Origin: Hydrogenophilales bacterium
GTDB taxonomy: Bacteria; Pseudomonadota; Gammaproteobacteria; Burkholderiales; Thiobacillaceae
DNA: 64,000 bases
Direction: 5' to 3'
Assembly (NCBI GenBank): GCA_016703155.1
Contig: JADJCP010000010.1
Span: 62,001 to 126,000 of the forward strand
A program made the translations under genes and the position numbers. Of this stretch, positions 1 to 8,118 are shown in pieces (within the stretch, counting starts at the first letter, position 1; each line of letters begins with the position of its first letter). The notes beneath the pieces are model-generated. The model was not told the DNA's origin. It was given only the letters and a program-made list of their open reading frames with translations, and did not search any database.

Positions 1-21
1 GACAATGCGTTCGATGGTCAT
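1..21 (-). CDS. Start of a gene downstream of the RND pump (partial)
   Basis: Only the first seven codons (MTIERIV) lie in the window. The ATG is preceded by AAGGAG with nine bases of spacing, and it lies 40 bases beyond the permease stop on the same strand, so it is probably the last gene of the efflux operon. The opening residues resemble small membrane proteins of the DUF2892 family, which I recall beside ArsR/RND clusters. This is a weak guess from seven residues. Confidence 0.45.
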
Positions 22-60
22 GGGAATGGACTCCTTAAGGTTGCTTGAATAGGGGCTTGA

Positions 61-3000
61 TCACGCGGCCGCGCTCTTGCGCTGCCACAGGTAATACATC
101 AGCGGGATGACCACCAAGGTCAGCGCCGTCGAGGCGAAGGTGCCGAAGATCAGCGACACGGCCAGACCGCCGAACACTGGATCGGTGATCATGATGGCCG
201 AGCCGAGGATGATCGCCAGGGCGGTCAGCAGGATGGGCCGGAAACGCACCGCGCCGGCTTCGATGACCGCCTGCTCCAGGCCGTAGCCCTGCTTGCGGTA
301 GTCGAGGATGAAGTCGATCAGCAGCAGCGAGTTGCGCACCACAATGCCGGCGAGGGCGATGACGCCGATCATCGACGTCGCGGTGAAGGCCTGGCCCGTC
401 GCCCAGTGGCCCGGGAAGACGCCCACCAGGGTCAGGGGAATCGCGCCCATGACGATCACCGGCAGACCGAACGACTTGTAGTAGCCGACCAGCATCAGGT
501 AAATCAGGATCAGCGCGACGATGAACGCCGAGCCGAGGTCGCGGAACACGTCCAGGGTCAGGCGCATCTCGCCGCCCCAGAGCAGGGTGTTTTCGACGAC
601 ATCCCTGGGCGCTGCCTGGGTGAAGCCGAGGTTGCCGGTGGTGAAGGTGGCACCGTTGGGCAGTTTCTTGCCATCGAGCATCTCGTCGAGGGCGAGCACG
701 GCGTAGACCGGGCTGGACTTGAGCAGCTCGCCGCCGACCATGACCATGGGGTGCTGGTCGCGGGCGTAGACGGGCTTGGCCTCGACGACCTTGTCCACCG
801 TGGCGATGGCCGAAAGCGGTACCTGCATGCCGTGCGGGTTGGTGATGCGCAGCGACATGAGCGTGCCCGGATCGGCGCGTAGTTCCCTGGGCAGGCGTAC
901 CTTGATGTCGACCGGCTCGCGGCTGTCCTCGGTGTGCAGCGTGCCGATGGCGAAGCCGGAGACGTAGTCGCGCAGCATCTTCGCCACCTGGCCGGGGGCG
1001 ACGCCGGAGAGCAGAGCCTTCTCGGCGTCGACGCGGACATGGAAGCTGTCGAGGTTGGCGGTGACCGAGTCGTCGACGTTGATCATGCCGTAGATCTGGC
1101 CGAAGGCCTGGTCGACGTAGGGCGCGGCGGTACGCAGCTTGTCGTAGTCCGGGCCGTACAGCTCGGCGAGGATTTGCGCCTGCACCGGCGGGCCGGGGGG
1201 CGTTTCGTAGAGCTTCAGCTTGGCCGTCGGAAACTGTTTGCGCACGGCGCCGAGGGCGACATTCAACTGGTCGGCGATCTCGTGGGAACTGTCCGAACGG
1301 TGATGCTTGTCGACCAGATTCAGGCGGATTTGCGCCAGATTCTGACCGCGTTTGATCATGTCGCCGCGCACCAGGGCGGCGAAGTCGATGGGCGCGGTGA
1401 GGCCCAGGAAGGTCTGGTAATTGGTGACATGCGGATGCTTGCCGAGCACCTGGCCGACGGCGCGCGCCACCTGGTCGGTGCCGGCCAGGGCGGTGCCGGC
1501 GGGCATGTCGACCTGCACCAGCAGGGTGTTGGTGTTGTCGTTGGGCAGCATTTTCAGTTCCACGCCGAGCATCGACAGCGGGCCGTTCAGGCCGGACGGG
1601 CGGATGAACTGCCAGGCGGGCATGAGCATGGCGCCGATCAACAGGCCGAGCACGACCAGAAAGGTGATGTTGCGTTTGCCGGCGGAGCGGATCAGCGGCT
1701 GGAGGACGGCGATGTAGGCACGCTGCAGCGCGTCGGGCTGGGGCGGCTCGGAATCGTCCTTGTGCGCGGCGATGGTCGCCATGGCCTTGTTCTTCAGCCA
1801 GAGATTCGACGCCCAGGGCACCGCCATGTAGGCGATGACGATGGAGGCGATCATCGCCACCGGCACATTGAACGGGATCGGCGCCATGAACGGCCCCATC
1901 ATGCCGGTGACGAAGGCCATCGGCACGAAGGCCAGGATGACGGCAATGGTGGCGATGTTGGTCGGGTTGCCGATCTCGTTGGTGGCGGTGATCAGCGTCT
2001 GGCCGAAGTCCTTGCCACCCCCCCCGTGGTGCAGGTGACGGTGGATGTTCTCGATGACGACGATGGCGGCGTCGACCAGCAGGCCGAGCGACAGGATCAG
2101 CGCGAACAGGGTGATGCGGTTGATGGTCTGGCCAAAGGCCAGGCCCACGGCGAGGACCACAAAGAGGATCAGCGGCACGGTCAGGGTGACGATGCCGGCC
2201 TCGCGCCAGCCGAGGAAGGCGATGAGGATCAGCACCACCGAGCCGATGGCGATACCCAGGTGCATGACCAGCTCGTTGACGGCGGCGTTGGCTTTCTCGC
2301 CATCGTTGCGGGTGACGGCGATGTCGATGCCGGCGGGGATGGCCTGCTTTTTCAGTTCTTCGACCTTGGCCAGGACGGCATCGGCGACGACGACGGCATT
2401 GGTGCCGGCCTTCTTGGCGATGGCCAGGGTGACCGCCGGCCCTTCGCCCTTGAAGCCGGCGGATTGTGCCGCCAGGCCGTAGGCGAAGCGCGTCGTCTCG
2501 TCGAGCTCGGCGGCGCCGTCCTCGACATTGGCGATGTCTTTCAGGTACACCGGCCGGCCCTGACGCGAGACGCCGACGACGATCTTGCCGACTTCTTCGG
2601 CGGAGCCGAGGAAACCTTGCAGACGCATGGGCGTGGCCTTGTTGTCCTGGGTCAGCTCGCCCAGCGGGGCGGAGACGTTGCTGCCGCGCAGCATCTGATC
2701 GACGCGGTCCAGGCTCAGGCCGGCGGCGTCGAGGCGCTGGGCGTCGAGCCAGACATTGACCGTGCGCTGGCGGCCACCGACGATCTGCGTGAAGGAAACG
2801 CCGGGAACATTGCGCACCTGCTCCAGCAGACGCTGGGCGACTTCCCTTAAGCGAAAGTCGTCGTGCGCCTGCGATGCCAGGGTCAGCGTCAGGATGGGTA
2901 CGTCGTCGACGTTGACCGGCTTCACCAGCGGGTCCATGGCACCCGGCGGGATGCGGTCCATGTTCTGCATCAGCTGGTTGTACATCTTCACCAGGCTGTC

Positions 3001-3339
3001 TTCCTGGTTCTCGCCGACCTTGAACTGCACGGTGACGACGCCGAAGTCGTTCGTCGCGTAGCCGAAGGTGTGATCGACACCGGACTGCGCGTTCATGATC
3101 GCTTCGAGCGGCTTGACCACCAGATTGCGGATCTCGGTGGGCGAGGCGCCGGGCTTGGCGACGATGATGTTGGCCGCGGGCACGACGATCTGCGGGTTGT
3201 ACTCGCGCGGCGTCACGAACAGGGCAAGCAGGCCGGTCAGGGTCACCGCCAGGATCATCAGGGCGGTGATCTTCGAGGTGAGGAAGGCACGCGCCAGCTT
3301 GCCGGCGACGTTCATGGGCGTGTCGTGATGTTCGCTCAT
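61..3339 (-). CDS. RND-family efflux transporter permease (AcrB-like inner-membrane pump)
   Basis: This 1092-residue protein has the size and layout of a proton-driven RND pump: a first membrane helix near residues 22-42, a large periplasmic loop, a helix bundle near 355-510, a second periplasmic loop, and a final bundle near 915-1085. The fourth-helix motif reads GLLVDAAIVVIEN, so the first of the two Asp of AcrB (D407) is present and the second (D408) is Ala. The helix that carries Lys940 in AcrB has Arg instead (IVVRNSLLLIDF). The proton relay therefore differs from AcrB, but the family is clear. It follows the adaptor gene by three bases and is co-transcribed with the TolC-like channel. 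The substrate cannot be read from the sequence; the ArsR regulator next door hints at a sulfur, metal or oxidant-related signal. Confidence 0.93.
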   Translation of the reverse strand: MSEHHDTPMNVAGKLARAFLTSKITALMILAVTLTGLLALFVTPREYNPQIVVPAANIIVAKPGASPTEIRNLVVKPLEAIMNAQSGVDHTFGYATNDFGVVTVQFKVGENQEDSLVKMYNQLMQNMDRIPPGAMDPLVKPVNVDDVPILTLTLASQAHDDFRLREVAQRLLEQVRNVPGVSFTQIVGGRQRTVNVWLDAQRLDAAGLSLDRVDQMLRGSNVSAPLGELTQDNKATPMRLQGFLGSAEEVGKIVVGVSRQGRPVYLKDIANVEDGAAELDETTRFAYGLAAQSAGFKGEGPAVTLAIAKKAGTNAVVVADAVLAKVEELKKQAIPAGIDIAVTRNDGEKANAAVNELVMHLGIAIGSVVLILIAFLGWREAGIVTLTVPLILFVVLAVGLAFGQTINRITLFALILSLGLLVDAAIVVIENIHRHLHHGGGGKDFGQTLITATNEIGNPTNIATIAVILAFVPMAFVTGMMGPFMAPIPFNVPVAMIASIVIAYMAVPWASNLWLKNKAMATIAAHKDDSEPPQPDALQRAYIAVLQPLIRSAGKRNITFLVVLGLLIGAMLMPAWQFIRPSGLNGPLSMLGVELKMLPNDNTNTLLVQVDMPAGTALAGTDQVARAVGQVLGKHPHVTNYQTFLGLTAPIDFAALVRGDMIKRGQNLAQIRLNLVDKHHRSDSSHEIADQLNVALGAVRKQFPTAKLKLYETPPGPPVQAQILAELYGPDYDKLRTAAPYVDQAFGQIYGMINVDDSVTANLDSFHVRVDAEKALLSGVAPGQVAKMLRDYVSGFAIGTLHTEDSREPVDIKVRLPRELRADPGTLMSLRITNPHGMQVPLSAIATVDKVVEAKPVYARDQHPMVMVGGELLKSSPVYAVLALDEMLDGKKLPNGATFTTGNLGFTQAAPRDVVENTLLWGGEMRLTLDVFRDLGSAFIVALILIYLMLVGYYKSFGLPVIVMGAIPLTLVGVFPGHWATGQAFTATSMIGVIALAGIVVRNSLLLIDFILDYRKQGYGLEQAVIEAGAVRFRPILLTALAIILGSAIMITDPVFGGLAVSLIFGTFASTALTLVVIPLMYYLWQRKSAAA

Positions 3340-3342
3340 GGT

Positions 3343-4461
3343 TTAGCTCTGCCTGATGGCCGTGCCGGTTGTCGCCGCAGCCGGGGCAAGCGTCGCGCCG
3401 GTAACGCGGTCGCCATTGTTCACCGCCTGGGCGTTGTCGGTGACGACGCGCTCGCCCGGCGTCAGACCGGAGAGGATTTCCACCTGGCCGTTTTCGGCGC
3501 GGCCGGTTTTCACCATTCTGTATTGCGCGTTGCCCTGGGCATCGACAACGAAGACGCCGGTAATGCCCGCCCGATCCAGGACGGCGCTGCCGGGTACGGC
3601 GAGCAGCGTGCGCATCCCGGTAGGGAACAGCACGCGCGCGAAGGCGCCGCTCTTCAGGCCGGCGCCGGCGACATCCAGCTTCACCAGATAGGTATGCGTC
3701 ATCGGGTCGGCGGCGGGCGAGAGCTGGGCAACCTTCGCGGCGAGCGGCGCGGCGAAACCGTCGACCTCGACCTTGATCGTCTGGCCAAGTTTAAGCGTGT
3801 TGAAGATGGCGTCGGACACGGAGGTCTGGACTTGCAGGCGCGCCGGATTTTCGACCATGACCACCGGCTGGCCCGGCGCGGCGATGTCGCCCTGGTTGGC
3901 GAATTTCTGCGTGATGACGCCGTTGATCGGCGAGGTCACGGTGGCGTAGCGCATCTGCCCCTGGGCGGTGTTCAGCCCGGCCCTGGCCTGGGCGGCGCGC
4001 GACACGGCGATGTCGTAGTTCAGCTTCATCTTCTCGTACTGCTGGCGCGTGACGACTTCTTCCTTGTGCAGGTTCTCGAAGCGCTCATAGTCGGCCTTGG
4101 CATCGCGCATGGCGTTCTCGGCCTGGCCCAGCCCGAGTTGTGCCTGGGTGACCGCGCCTTCGATATCCAGCGGGTCGATGCTGAACAGGCGCTGTCCGGC
4201 CTTCACCGCCTGGCCTTCGACCACGGCGATGTTCTTGATGTAGCCCATCAGACGCGAGGCGACCTTCACCGATTCCATGGCAACGACGGTGCCGGGGGCG
4301 ATCTGTGTGGCTTCCGCCTGTACCGGCTGGATGATCTGGGTGACGGCCTGCACTGAGCGCTGCGCGGACGCCGCGGCCTTGTCTTCGGATTTGCCGCCGC
4401 AGCCGGCCAGGGCGATCAGCACGGCGAGGACGAGGGGTTTCACGAATGTGTTCTGGGTCAT
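3343..4461 (-). CDS. RND efflux periplasmic adaptor (HlyD/AcrA-type lipoprotein)
   Basis: The protein joins the inner-membrane pump to the outer-membrane channel. It starts with a lipoprotein signal (MTQNTFVKPL, then LIALAGC as the lipobox, lipidated Cys near residue 21). A beta-barrel/lipoyl part, a coiled hairpin near residues 95-160 (QAQLGLGQAENAMRDAKADY) and the membrane-proximal domain follow, as in AcrA-like proteins. I chose the ATG at 4461 because AAGGAA lies six bases upstream; a TTG five codons earlier would overlap the channel gene and place its initiator in front of that ribosome site. At 372 residues it is of normal length. It sits second in a channel-adaptor-permease operon. Confidence 0.92.
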   Translation of the reverse strand: MTQNTFVKPLVLAVLIALAGCGGKSEDKAAASAQRSVQAVTQIIQPVQAEATQIAPGTVVAMESVKVASRLMGYIKNIAVVEGQAVKAGQRLFSIDPLDIEGAVTQAQLGLGQAENAMRDAKADYERFENLHKEEVVTRQQYEKMKLNYDIAVSRAAQARAGLNTAQGQMRYATVTSPINGVITQKFANQGDIAAPGQPVVMVENPARLQVQTSVSDAIFNTLKLGQTIKVEVDGFAAPLAAKVAQLSPAADPMTHTYLVKLDVAGAGLKSGAFARVLFPTGMRTLLAVPGSAVLDRAGITGVFVVDAQGNAQYRMVKTGRAENGQVEILSGLTPGERVVTDNAQAVNNGDRVTGATLAPAAATTGTAIRQS

Positions 4462-4472
4462 GGCGAATTCCT

Positions 4473-5888
4473 TCAAATCTGTTCGGCGGCGAGCACGCCG
4501 GCGGCACGTTTCAGTTCGGCGCGGTTGACGGCCAGATCATATTGGGCGGCAATCTGGTCGGCGCGCGCCTTGTCGAGCTGGGCCTGGGCGGCGAGCAACT
4601 CGATGAGGGTGCCGACACCGTTTTCGTAGCGCTTCTTGACCAGGCGCTGGGCCTCGGTGGCCTGCTCGACCGCGACGCCGCGGGCGGCGATCCTGGTTTC
4701 AGCCTCCAGGGCTTTGCGTTTGGCTTCGGTGACCTGATAGCCGACGCCGTCCTCGGCCTGGCGCAGCTTCGCCAGGAGTTCGCCGCGTTGCGCTTCGGCG
4801 CGGTCGATACCGGCGTTGCTCGAACCGCCATCGAAGGCGGTCCAGGAGAGGACACCGGCCACGGTGTAGGAACCGGCGTCGAAGCCGACGCTGTCGCTGT
4901 TCCAGTCCTGTTTGACCATGACATTGAACTGCGGCTTTTTGCCGGCGCGGGCGACGTTGACCTGGGCGCCGGCGGCATCGACCTGATGGCGCATGGCCTG
5001 TAGGCCGGCATGGTTTTCGCGGGCGCGGCTGCGCAGTTCGATATCCGTGCCGTCGAGCATGCCGGGCAACACCTGGGCACCCACGTCCAGGGGCTCTTCC
5101 AGGGGTTTGCCGAGCAATAAATGCAGTTGATCGAGGGCGGCGGCTTCGGCGTTCCTGGCCTCGGTCGCCTTGATGCGCACCTCTTCGAGGTTCACTTTGG
5201 CGGAGAGCACGTCGCTTTTCACCGCCATGCCCTGTTTGTGCAGATTTTCAGTGATACGCACGTATTCCGCCGCGGCCAGCTCGGCCTCCTTGGTGACTTT
5301 TATATAGGCGCGTGCCGTATGGACGCCCTGGTAGGCCATCAGCACATGCTTGACCAATTGCTGGCGGGCATGCCGATCGCCCGATTGTGTGGCGCGTACG
5401 TAAGCCTTGGCGGTGTCGACATAACTCTGCACCATGCCGCCGTTGTAGACCGGAACCAGCAATTCCACGCGCGGGTTGAAATTGGTGACCGCATCGGGTT
5501 CGTTGAGTCCGGCGGGGGCGATAGGCAGTGGATTGCCTCCGGTATTCAGGGCATTCAGGAAGTCGCCGGCGCCGAAATCGTTGAAGGTTGCCTGGCGTTG
5601 CCCAAGTTTCAGGCCAAAGGCGCTCAGGGCATCGTTGGTATGTACGCCGGTCAGCGACAAATTGACGCGCGGCAGCCGGTTGCCCTCGGCCTGACGCACG
5701 GCGGCCTCGGCCTGTTCGATCTGTGCCTTGGCGATACCCAGTTCAGGGTTCTGGCTCAGGGCGATCTCGACGGCCTGCTTGAATTCCAGGGTTTGCGCCA
5801 GCGCCCAACCGGGCAGCAAGCTTGCCAGCAAGAGTCCAGGGAGAACCCGGCGGCGCAATAGCGATTGACGACGATCATGCGGCTTCAT
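4473..5888 (-). CDS. TolC-family outer-membrane efflux channel
   Basis: A 471-residue outer membrane efflux protein. The first 32 residues form a signal peptide with an Arg-rich start and a cleavage site after GWALA. The rest has the two-fold repeat of long amphipathic helices typical of TolC/OprM (KQAVEIALSQNPELGIAKAQ at the start of the first repeat, and EATEAQRLVKKRYENG-like helix in the second; see residues 395-440). It is first in the efflux operon and the promoter and operator lie directly upstream. AGGA eight bases before the ATG supports this start. Confidence 0.92.
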   Translation of the reverse strand: MKPHDRRQSLLRRRVLPGLLLASLLPGWALAQTLEFKQAVEIALSQNPELGIAKAQIEQAEAAVRQAEGNRLPRVNLSLTGVHTNDALSAFGLKLGQRQATFNDFGAGDFLNALNTGGNPLPIAPAGLNEPDAVTNFNPRVELLVPVYNGGMVQSYVDTAKAYVRATQSGDRHARQQLVKHVLMAYQGVHTARAYIKVTKEAELAAAEYVRITENLHKQGMAVKSDVLSAKVNLEEVRIKATEARNAEAAALDQLHLLLGKPLEEPLDVGAQVLPGMLDGTDIELRSRARENHAGLQAMRHQVDAAGAQVNVARAGKKPQFNVMVKQDWNSDSVGFDAGSYTVAGVLSWTAFDGGSSNAGIDRAEAQRGELLAKLRQAEDGVGYQVTEAKRKALEAETRIAARGVAVEQATEAQRLVKKRYENGVGTLIELLAAQAQLDKARADQIAAQYDLAVNRAELKRAAGVLAAEQI

Positions 5889-5902
5889 GGCACGAATCCT
5901 AA

Positions 5903-5946
5903 ATATTAGATAAGTCTAATATACATCATCAAATTATTTTATTCAA
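5903..5946 (-). promoter_or_regulatory. Efflux operon promoter overlapped by an ArsR-type operator
   Basis: On the minus strand TTGAAT (5946-5941) and TATATT (5923-5918) are 17 bases apart, a good sigma-70 promoter. A perfect inverted repeat, ATATTAGA-TAAG-TCTAATAT (5903-5922), starts inside the -10 box and covers the likely transcription start. An ArsR dimer bound there would block RNA polymerase. The arms resemble the AT-rich ATTAGA/TCTAAT half sites I know from BigR/SqrR-like ArsR regulators. The transcript would have a leader of about 22 bases before the TolC-like gene. Confidence 0.75.
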
Positions 5947-6059
5947 CCATTAGCGGGTATGGGCGTGGGCCAGCCCATGCTTTGTCGTTATGGTCTCAGG
6001 TCCGGCAGGGCGAGCCTTCGGCCGATATGCCAAAGTTTGCGCGCCAATGGGCGAGCAAA

Positions 6060-6084
6060 CGCCCCGGATGCGGCGTCCGGGGCG
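6060..6084 (-). terminator. Possible terminator of the arsR-family gene
   Basis: GCCCCGGA and TCCGGGGC form an eight-base-pair stem around a seven-base loop, 44 bases past the arsR stop. Read on the minus strand it is followed by GTTTGCTC, a poor U-tract, so termination could be weak. Confidence 0.4.
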
Positions 6085-6127
6085 GAAAAGATTTAGAATG
6101 GCGCCTGGGCGGCGCAATTCGCCGGGA

Positions 6128-6445
6128 TTACTTGGTGAAGCCGCAGAATACGTCGCGCATCATGCTGATCAATTGCAGGGTACGCGTGTCCGCGACACGG
6201 TAGAACACCCGGTTGGCGTCCTTGCGGGTACGCAGGACGCCTTTATCGCGGAGGATGGCCAAATGTTGGGAGATGTTGCTTTGCGAGGTGCCGACGCTGT
6301 CGACGATTTCCTGAACGCTGACCTCCTGGTCGCCCAATACGCACAGAATCTTCAGGCGCAAAGGGTGCGACATCGCTTTCAAGGCGCGGGACGCCTGCTC
6401 GATGTGCTCGTCTTTCTGGATCAGTTCGGTGGGCTCCAACAGCAT
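6128..6445 (-). CDS. ArsR-family repressor with a SqrR/BigR-like cysteine pair
   Basis: A 105-residue winged-helix repressor: helix motif ALKAMSHPLRLKIL, then the recognition helix SQSNISQHLAILRDKG and the beta wing. It has just two cysteines, C35 in KILCVL and C101 in VFCGF. Their separation of 66 residues equals that of the C41/C107 pair of SqrR and the C38/C104 pair of HlyU, which form a di- or tetrasulfide when reactive sulfur is present. No metal-site motif such as CxCxxC is seen. I prefer the ATG at 6445 (normal family length) over a TTG at 6487. It is transcribed in the same direction as the efflux operon and probably represses it through the palindrome at 5903-5922. Confidence 0.88.
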   Translation of the reverse strand: MLLEPTELIQKDEHIEQASRALKAMSHPLRLKILCVLGDQEVSVQEIVDSVGTSQSNISQHLAILRDKGVLRTRKDANRVFYRVADTRTLQLISMMRDVFCGFTK

Positions 6446-6567
6446 GATGGCTAAGGTCTCCGTGGCAATTGCGCGATTCTGCGCCAAGTTATTCAGTGTG
6501 TAAACGTGTATTCAAATATACTAAAATGCTGAGCTTCTGTGACGTAATTCTCAAATAAAATATTCTG

Positions 6568-8118
6568 ATGCCAAGGTCCATTAAGCCCGTCCTGCTGCTC
6601 ATACTCGATGGTTTCGGCTATCGGGAAGCGAGCGACTTCAACGCCATTGCCCAGGCGCGCAAGCCGAATTGGGAAAAACTCTGGTCGGACTACCCGCATA
6701 CGTTGATCCATGCCTCGGAGGCGGCCGTCGGTCTGCCCAAGGGCCAGATGGGCAACTCGGAGGTCGGCCACCTGAATATCGGTGCCGGGCGCGTCGTTTA
6801 TCAGGAATATACGCGTATCGACCGCTCGATCGAGCAGGGTCATTTCCAGGAAAATCCCGCGCTGCTGGATACCCTCGCCAAGGTCAAGCGGACCGGCGGT
6901 GCCCTGCATATCTTTGGCCTGCTGTCCGATGGCGGTGTGCATAGCCATGAGAATCACATCCACGCCATGACCAGCCTGGCCGTCGCAAAAGGTGTCGGGC
7001 AGGTCAACGTACATGCCTTCCTGGATGGCCGGGATACGCCGCCGAAGAGCGCCGAATCGTATCTGCGCTGTCTCCAGGACAAAGCGGATGCGTTGCGTGG
7101 CGTGCGCATCGCCTCGATCGTCGGCCGCTATTACGCGATGGACCGCGACAACCGCTGGGCGCGCGTCAAGGAGGCCTATGACATGCTCACCCTGGGCACG
7201 GCGCCCTACCGGGCGACCAGCGCCCTGGTCGGGCTGGAGATGGCCTACGAGCGTGACGAGACCGACGAATTCGTCAAACCGACCCTGATCGCCGCGCCGG
7301 GTCAGGATCTGGTGCACATCCAGGATGGCGACGCGGTCATCTACATGAATTTCCGTTCCGACCGTACCCGTGAGCTGACCCGGGCTTTCATCGAGCCCGA
7401 CTTCGCCGAGTTCGAACGCGGTGCCGTGCCTGACTTGTGCCAATACTGCACGCTGACCCAGTACCAGAAGGACTTTGCCGTCGCCATCGCTTTTCCGCCG
7501 GTTAGCCTGAGCAACGGCTTCGGCGAATACATCGCCAACATGGGACTGCGCCAGTTGCGCATCGCCGAAACCGAGAAATATCCCCATGTGACCTATTTCT
7601 TCAACGGCGGGGTCGAAACGGTCTATCCGGGCGAGGATCGTGCGCTGGTGAAATCTCCCGACGTGGCGACCTATGACATGAAACCGGAGATGAGTCTTTT
7701 CGAGGTGACCGACAAGCTGGTCGAGGCCATCGGCAGCCGGAAATACGACGCCATCATCTGCAACTTCGCGAATGCCGACATGGTTGGCCACACCGGGGAC
7801 ATGGACGCGGCGACCCGGGCGATCGAAGCCATCGACGCCAATCTTGGCCGGGTCGTCGAGGCGATGCGCTCGATAGGCGGCGAGATGCTGATCACCGCCG
7901 ATCATGGCAATGCGGAAACCATGCGCGACGAGCTGAATAACCAGCCGCATACGGCGCATACCGTGAATCTGGTGCCGCTGATCTATATCGGCCGCCCGGC
8001 GCGTCTGGCCGACACCGGGGCGCTGGAAGATATCGCGCCGACCTTGCTGAAGATGATGGGCCTGGCGCAACCGTCCGAGATGACCGGCCGCGCCCTGATC
8101 GAGGCCTTCGTGGCATAG
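6568..8118 (+). CDS. gpmI: 2,3-bisphosphoglycerate-independent phosphoglycerate mutase
   Basis: Cytoplasmic glycolytic enzyme that interconverts 3- and 2-phosphoglycerate with two Mn ions. The 516 residues carry the alkaline-phosphatase-fold signature near the start (LLLILDGFG), the phosphorylated serine in MGNSEVGHLN (about residue 62), and the late metal motif TADHGNAE. Length matches the family. No good ribosome-binding site precedes the ATG (AAATAAAATATTCTG), so expression may rely on the AT-rich leader. The upstream region to 6488 separates it divergently from the arsR gene. The genes that follow (envC, ctpA) form a familiar proteobacterial neighbourhood. Confidence 0.97.
   Translation: MPRSIKPVLLLILDGFGYREASDFNAIAQARKPNWEKLWSDYPHTLIHASEAAVGLPKGQMGNSEVGHLNIGAGRVVYQEYTRIDRSIEQGHFQENPALLDTLAKVKRTGGALHIFGLLSDGGVHSHENHIHAMTSLAVAKGVGQVNVHAFLDGRDTPPKSAESYLRCLQDKADALRGVRIASIVGRYYAMDRDNRWARVKEAYDMLTLGTAPYRATSALVGLEMAYERDETDEFVKPTLIAAPGQDLVHIQDGDAVIYMNFRSDRTRELTRAFIEPDFAEFERGAVPDLCQYCTLTQYQKDFAVAIAFPPVSLSNGFGEYIANMGLRQLRIAETEKYPHVTYFFNGGVETVYPGEDRALVKSPDVATYDMKPEMSLFEVTDKLVEAIGSRKYDAIICNFANADMVGHTGDMDAATRAIEAIDANLGRVVEAMRSIGGEMLITADHGNAETMRDELNNQPHTAHTVNLVPLIYIGRPARLADTGALEDIAPTLLKMMGLAQPSEMTGRALIEAFVA

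Noticed and set aside
934..2850. Long plus-strand open frame opposite the RND permease
   Set aside because: It is rich in Gly, His, Arg, Asp and Val, as expected from the reverse of a GC-rich gene, with no known domain; the opposite strand is a clear transporter.
6498..6530. Second ArsR operator upstream of arsR and gpmI (GTAT-TCAAAT-ATAC)
   Set aside because: Only four-base arms and no match to the ATATTAGA half site; too weak to call, though autoregulation remains possible.
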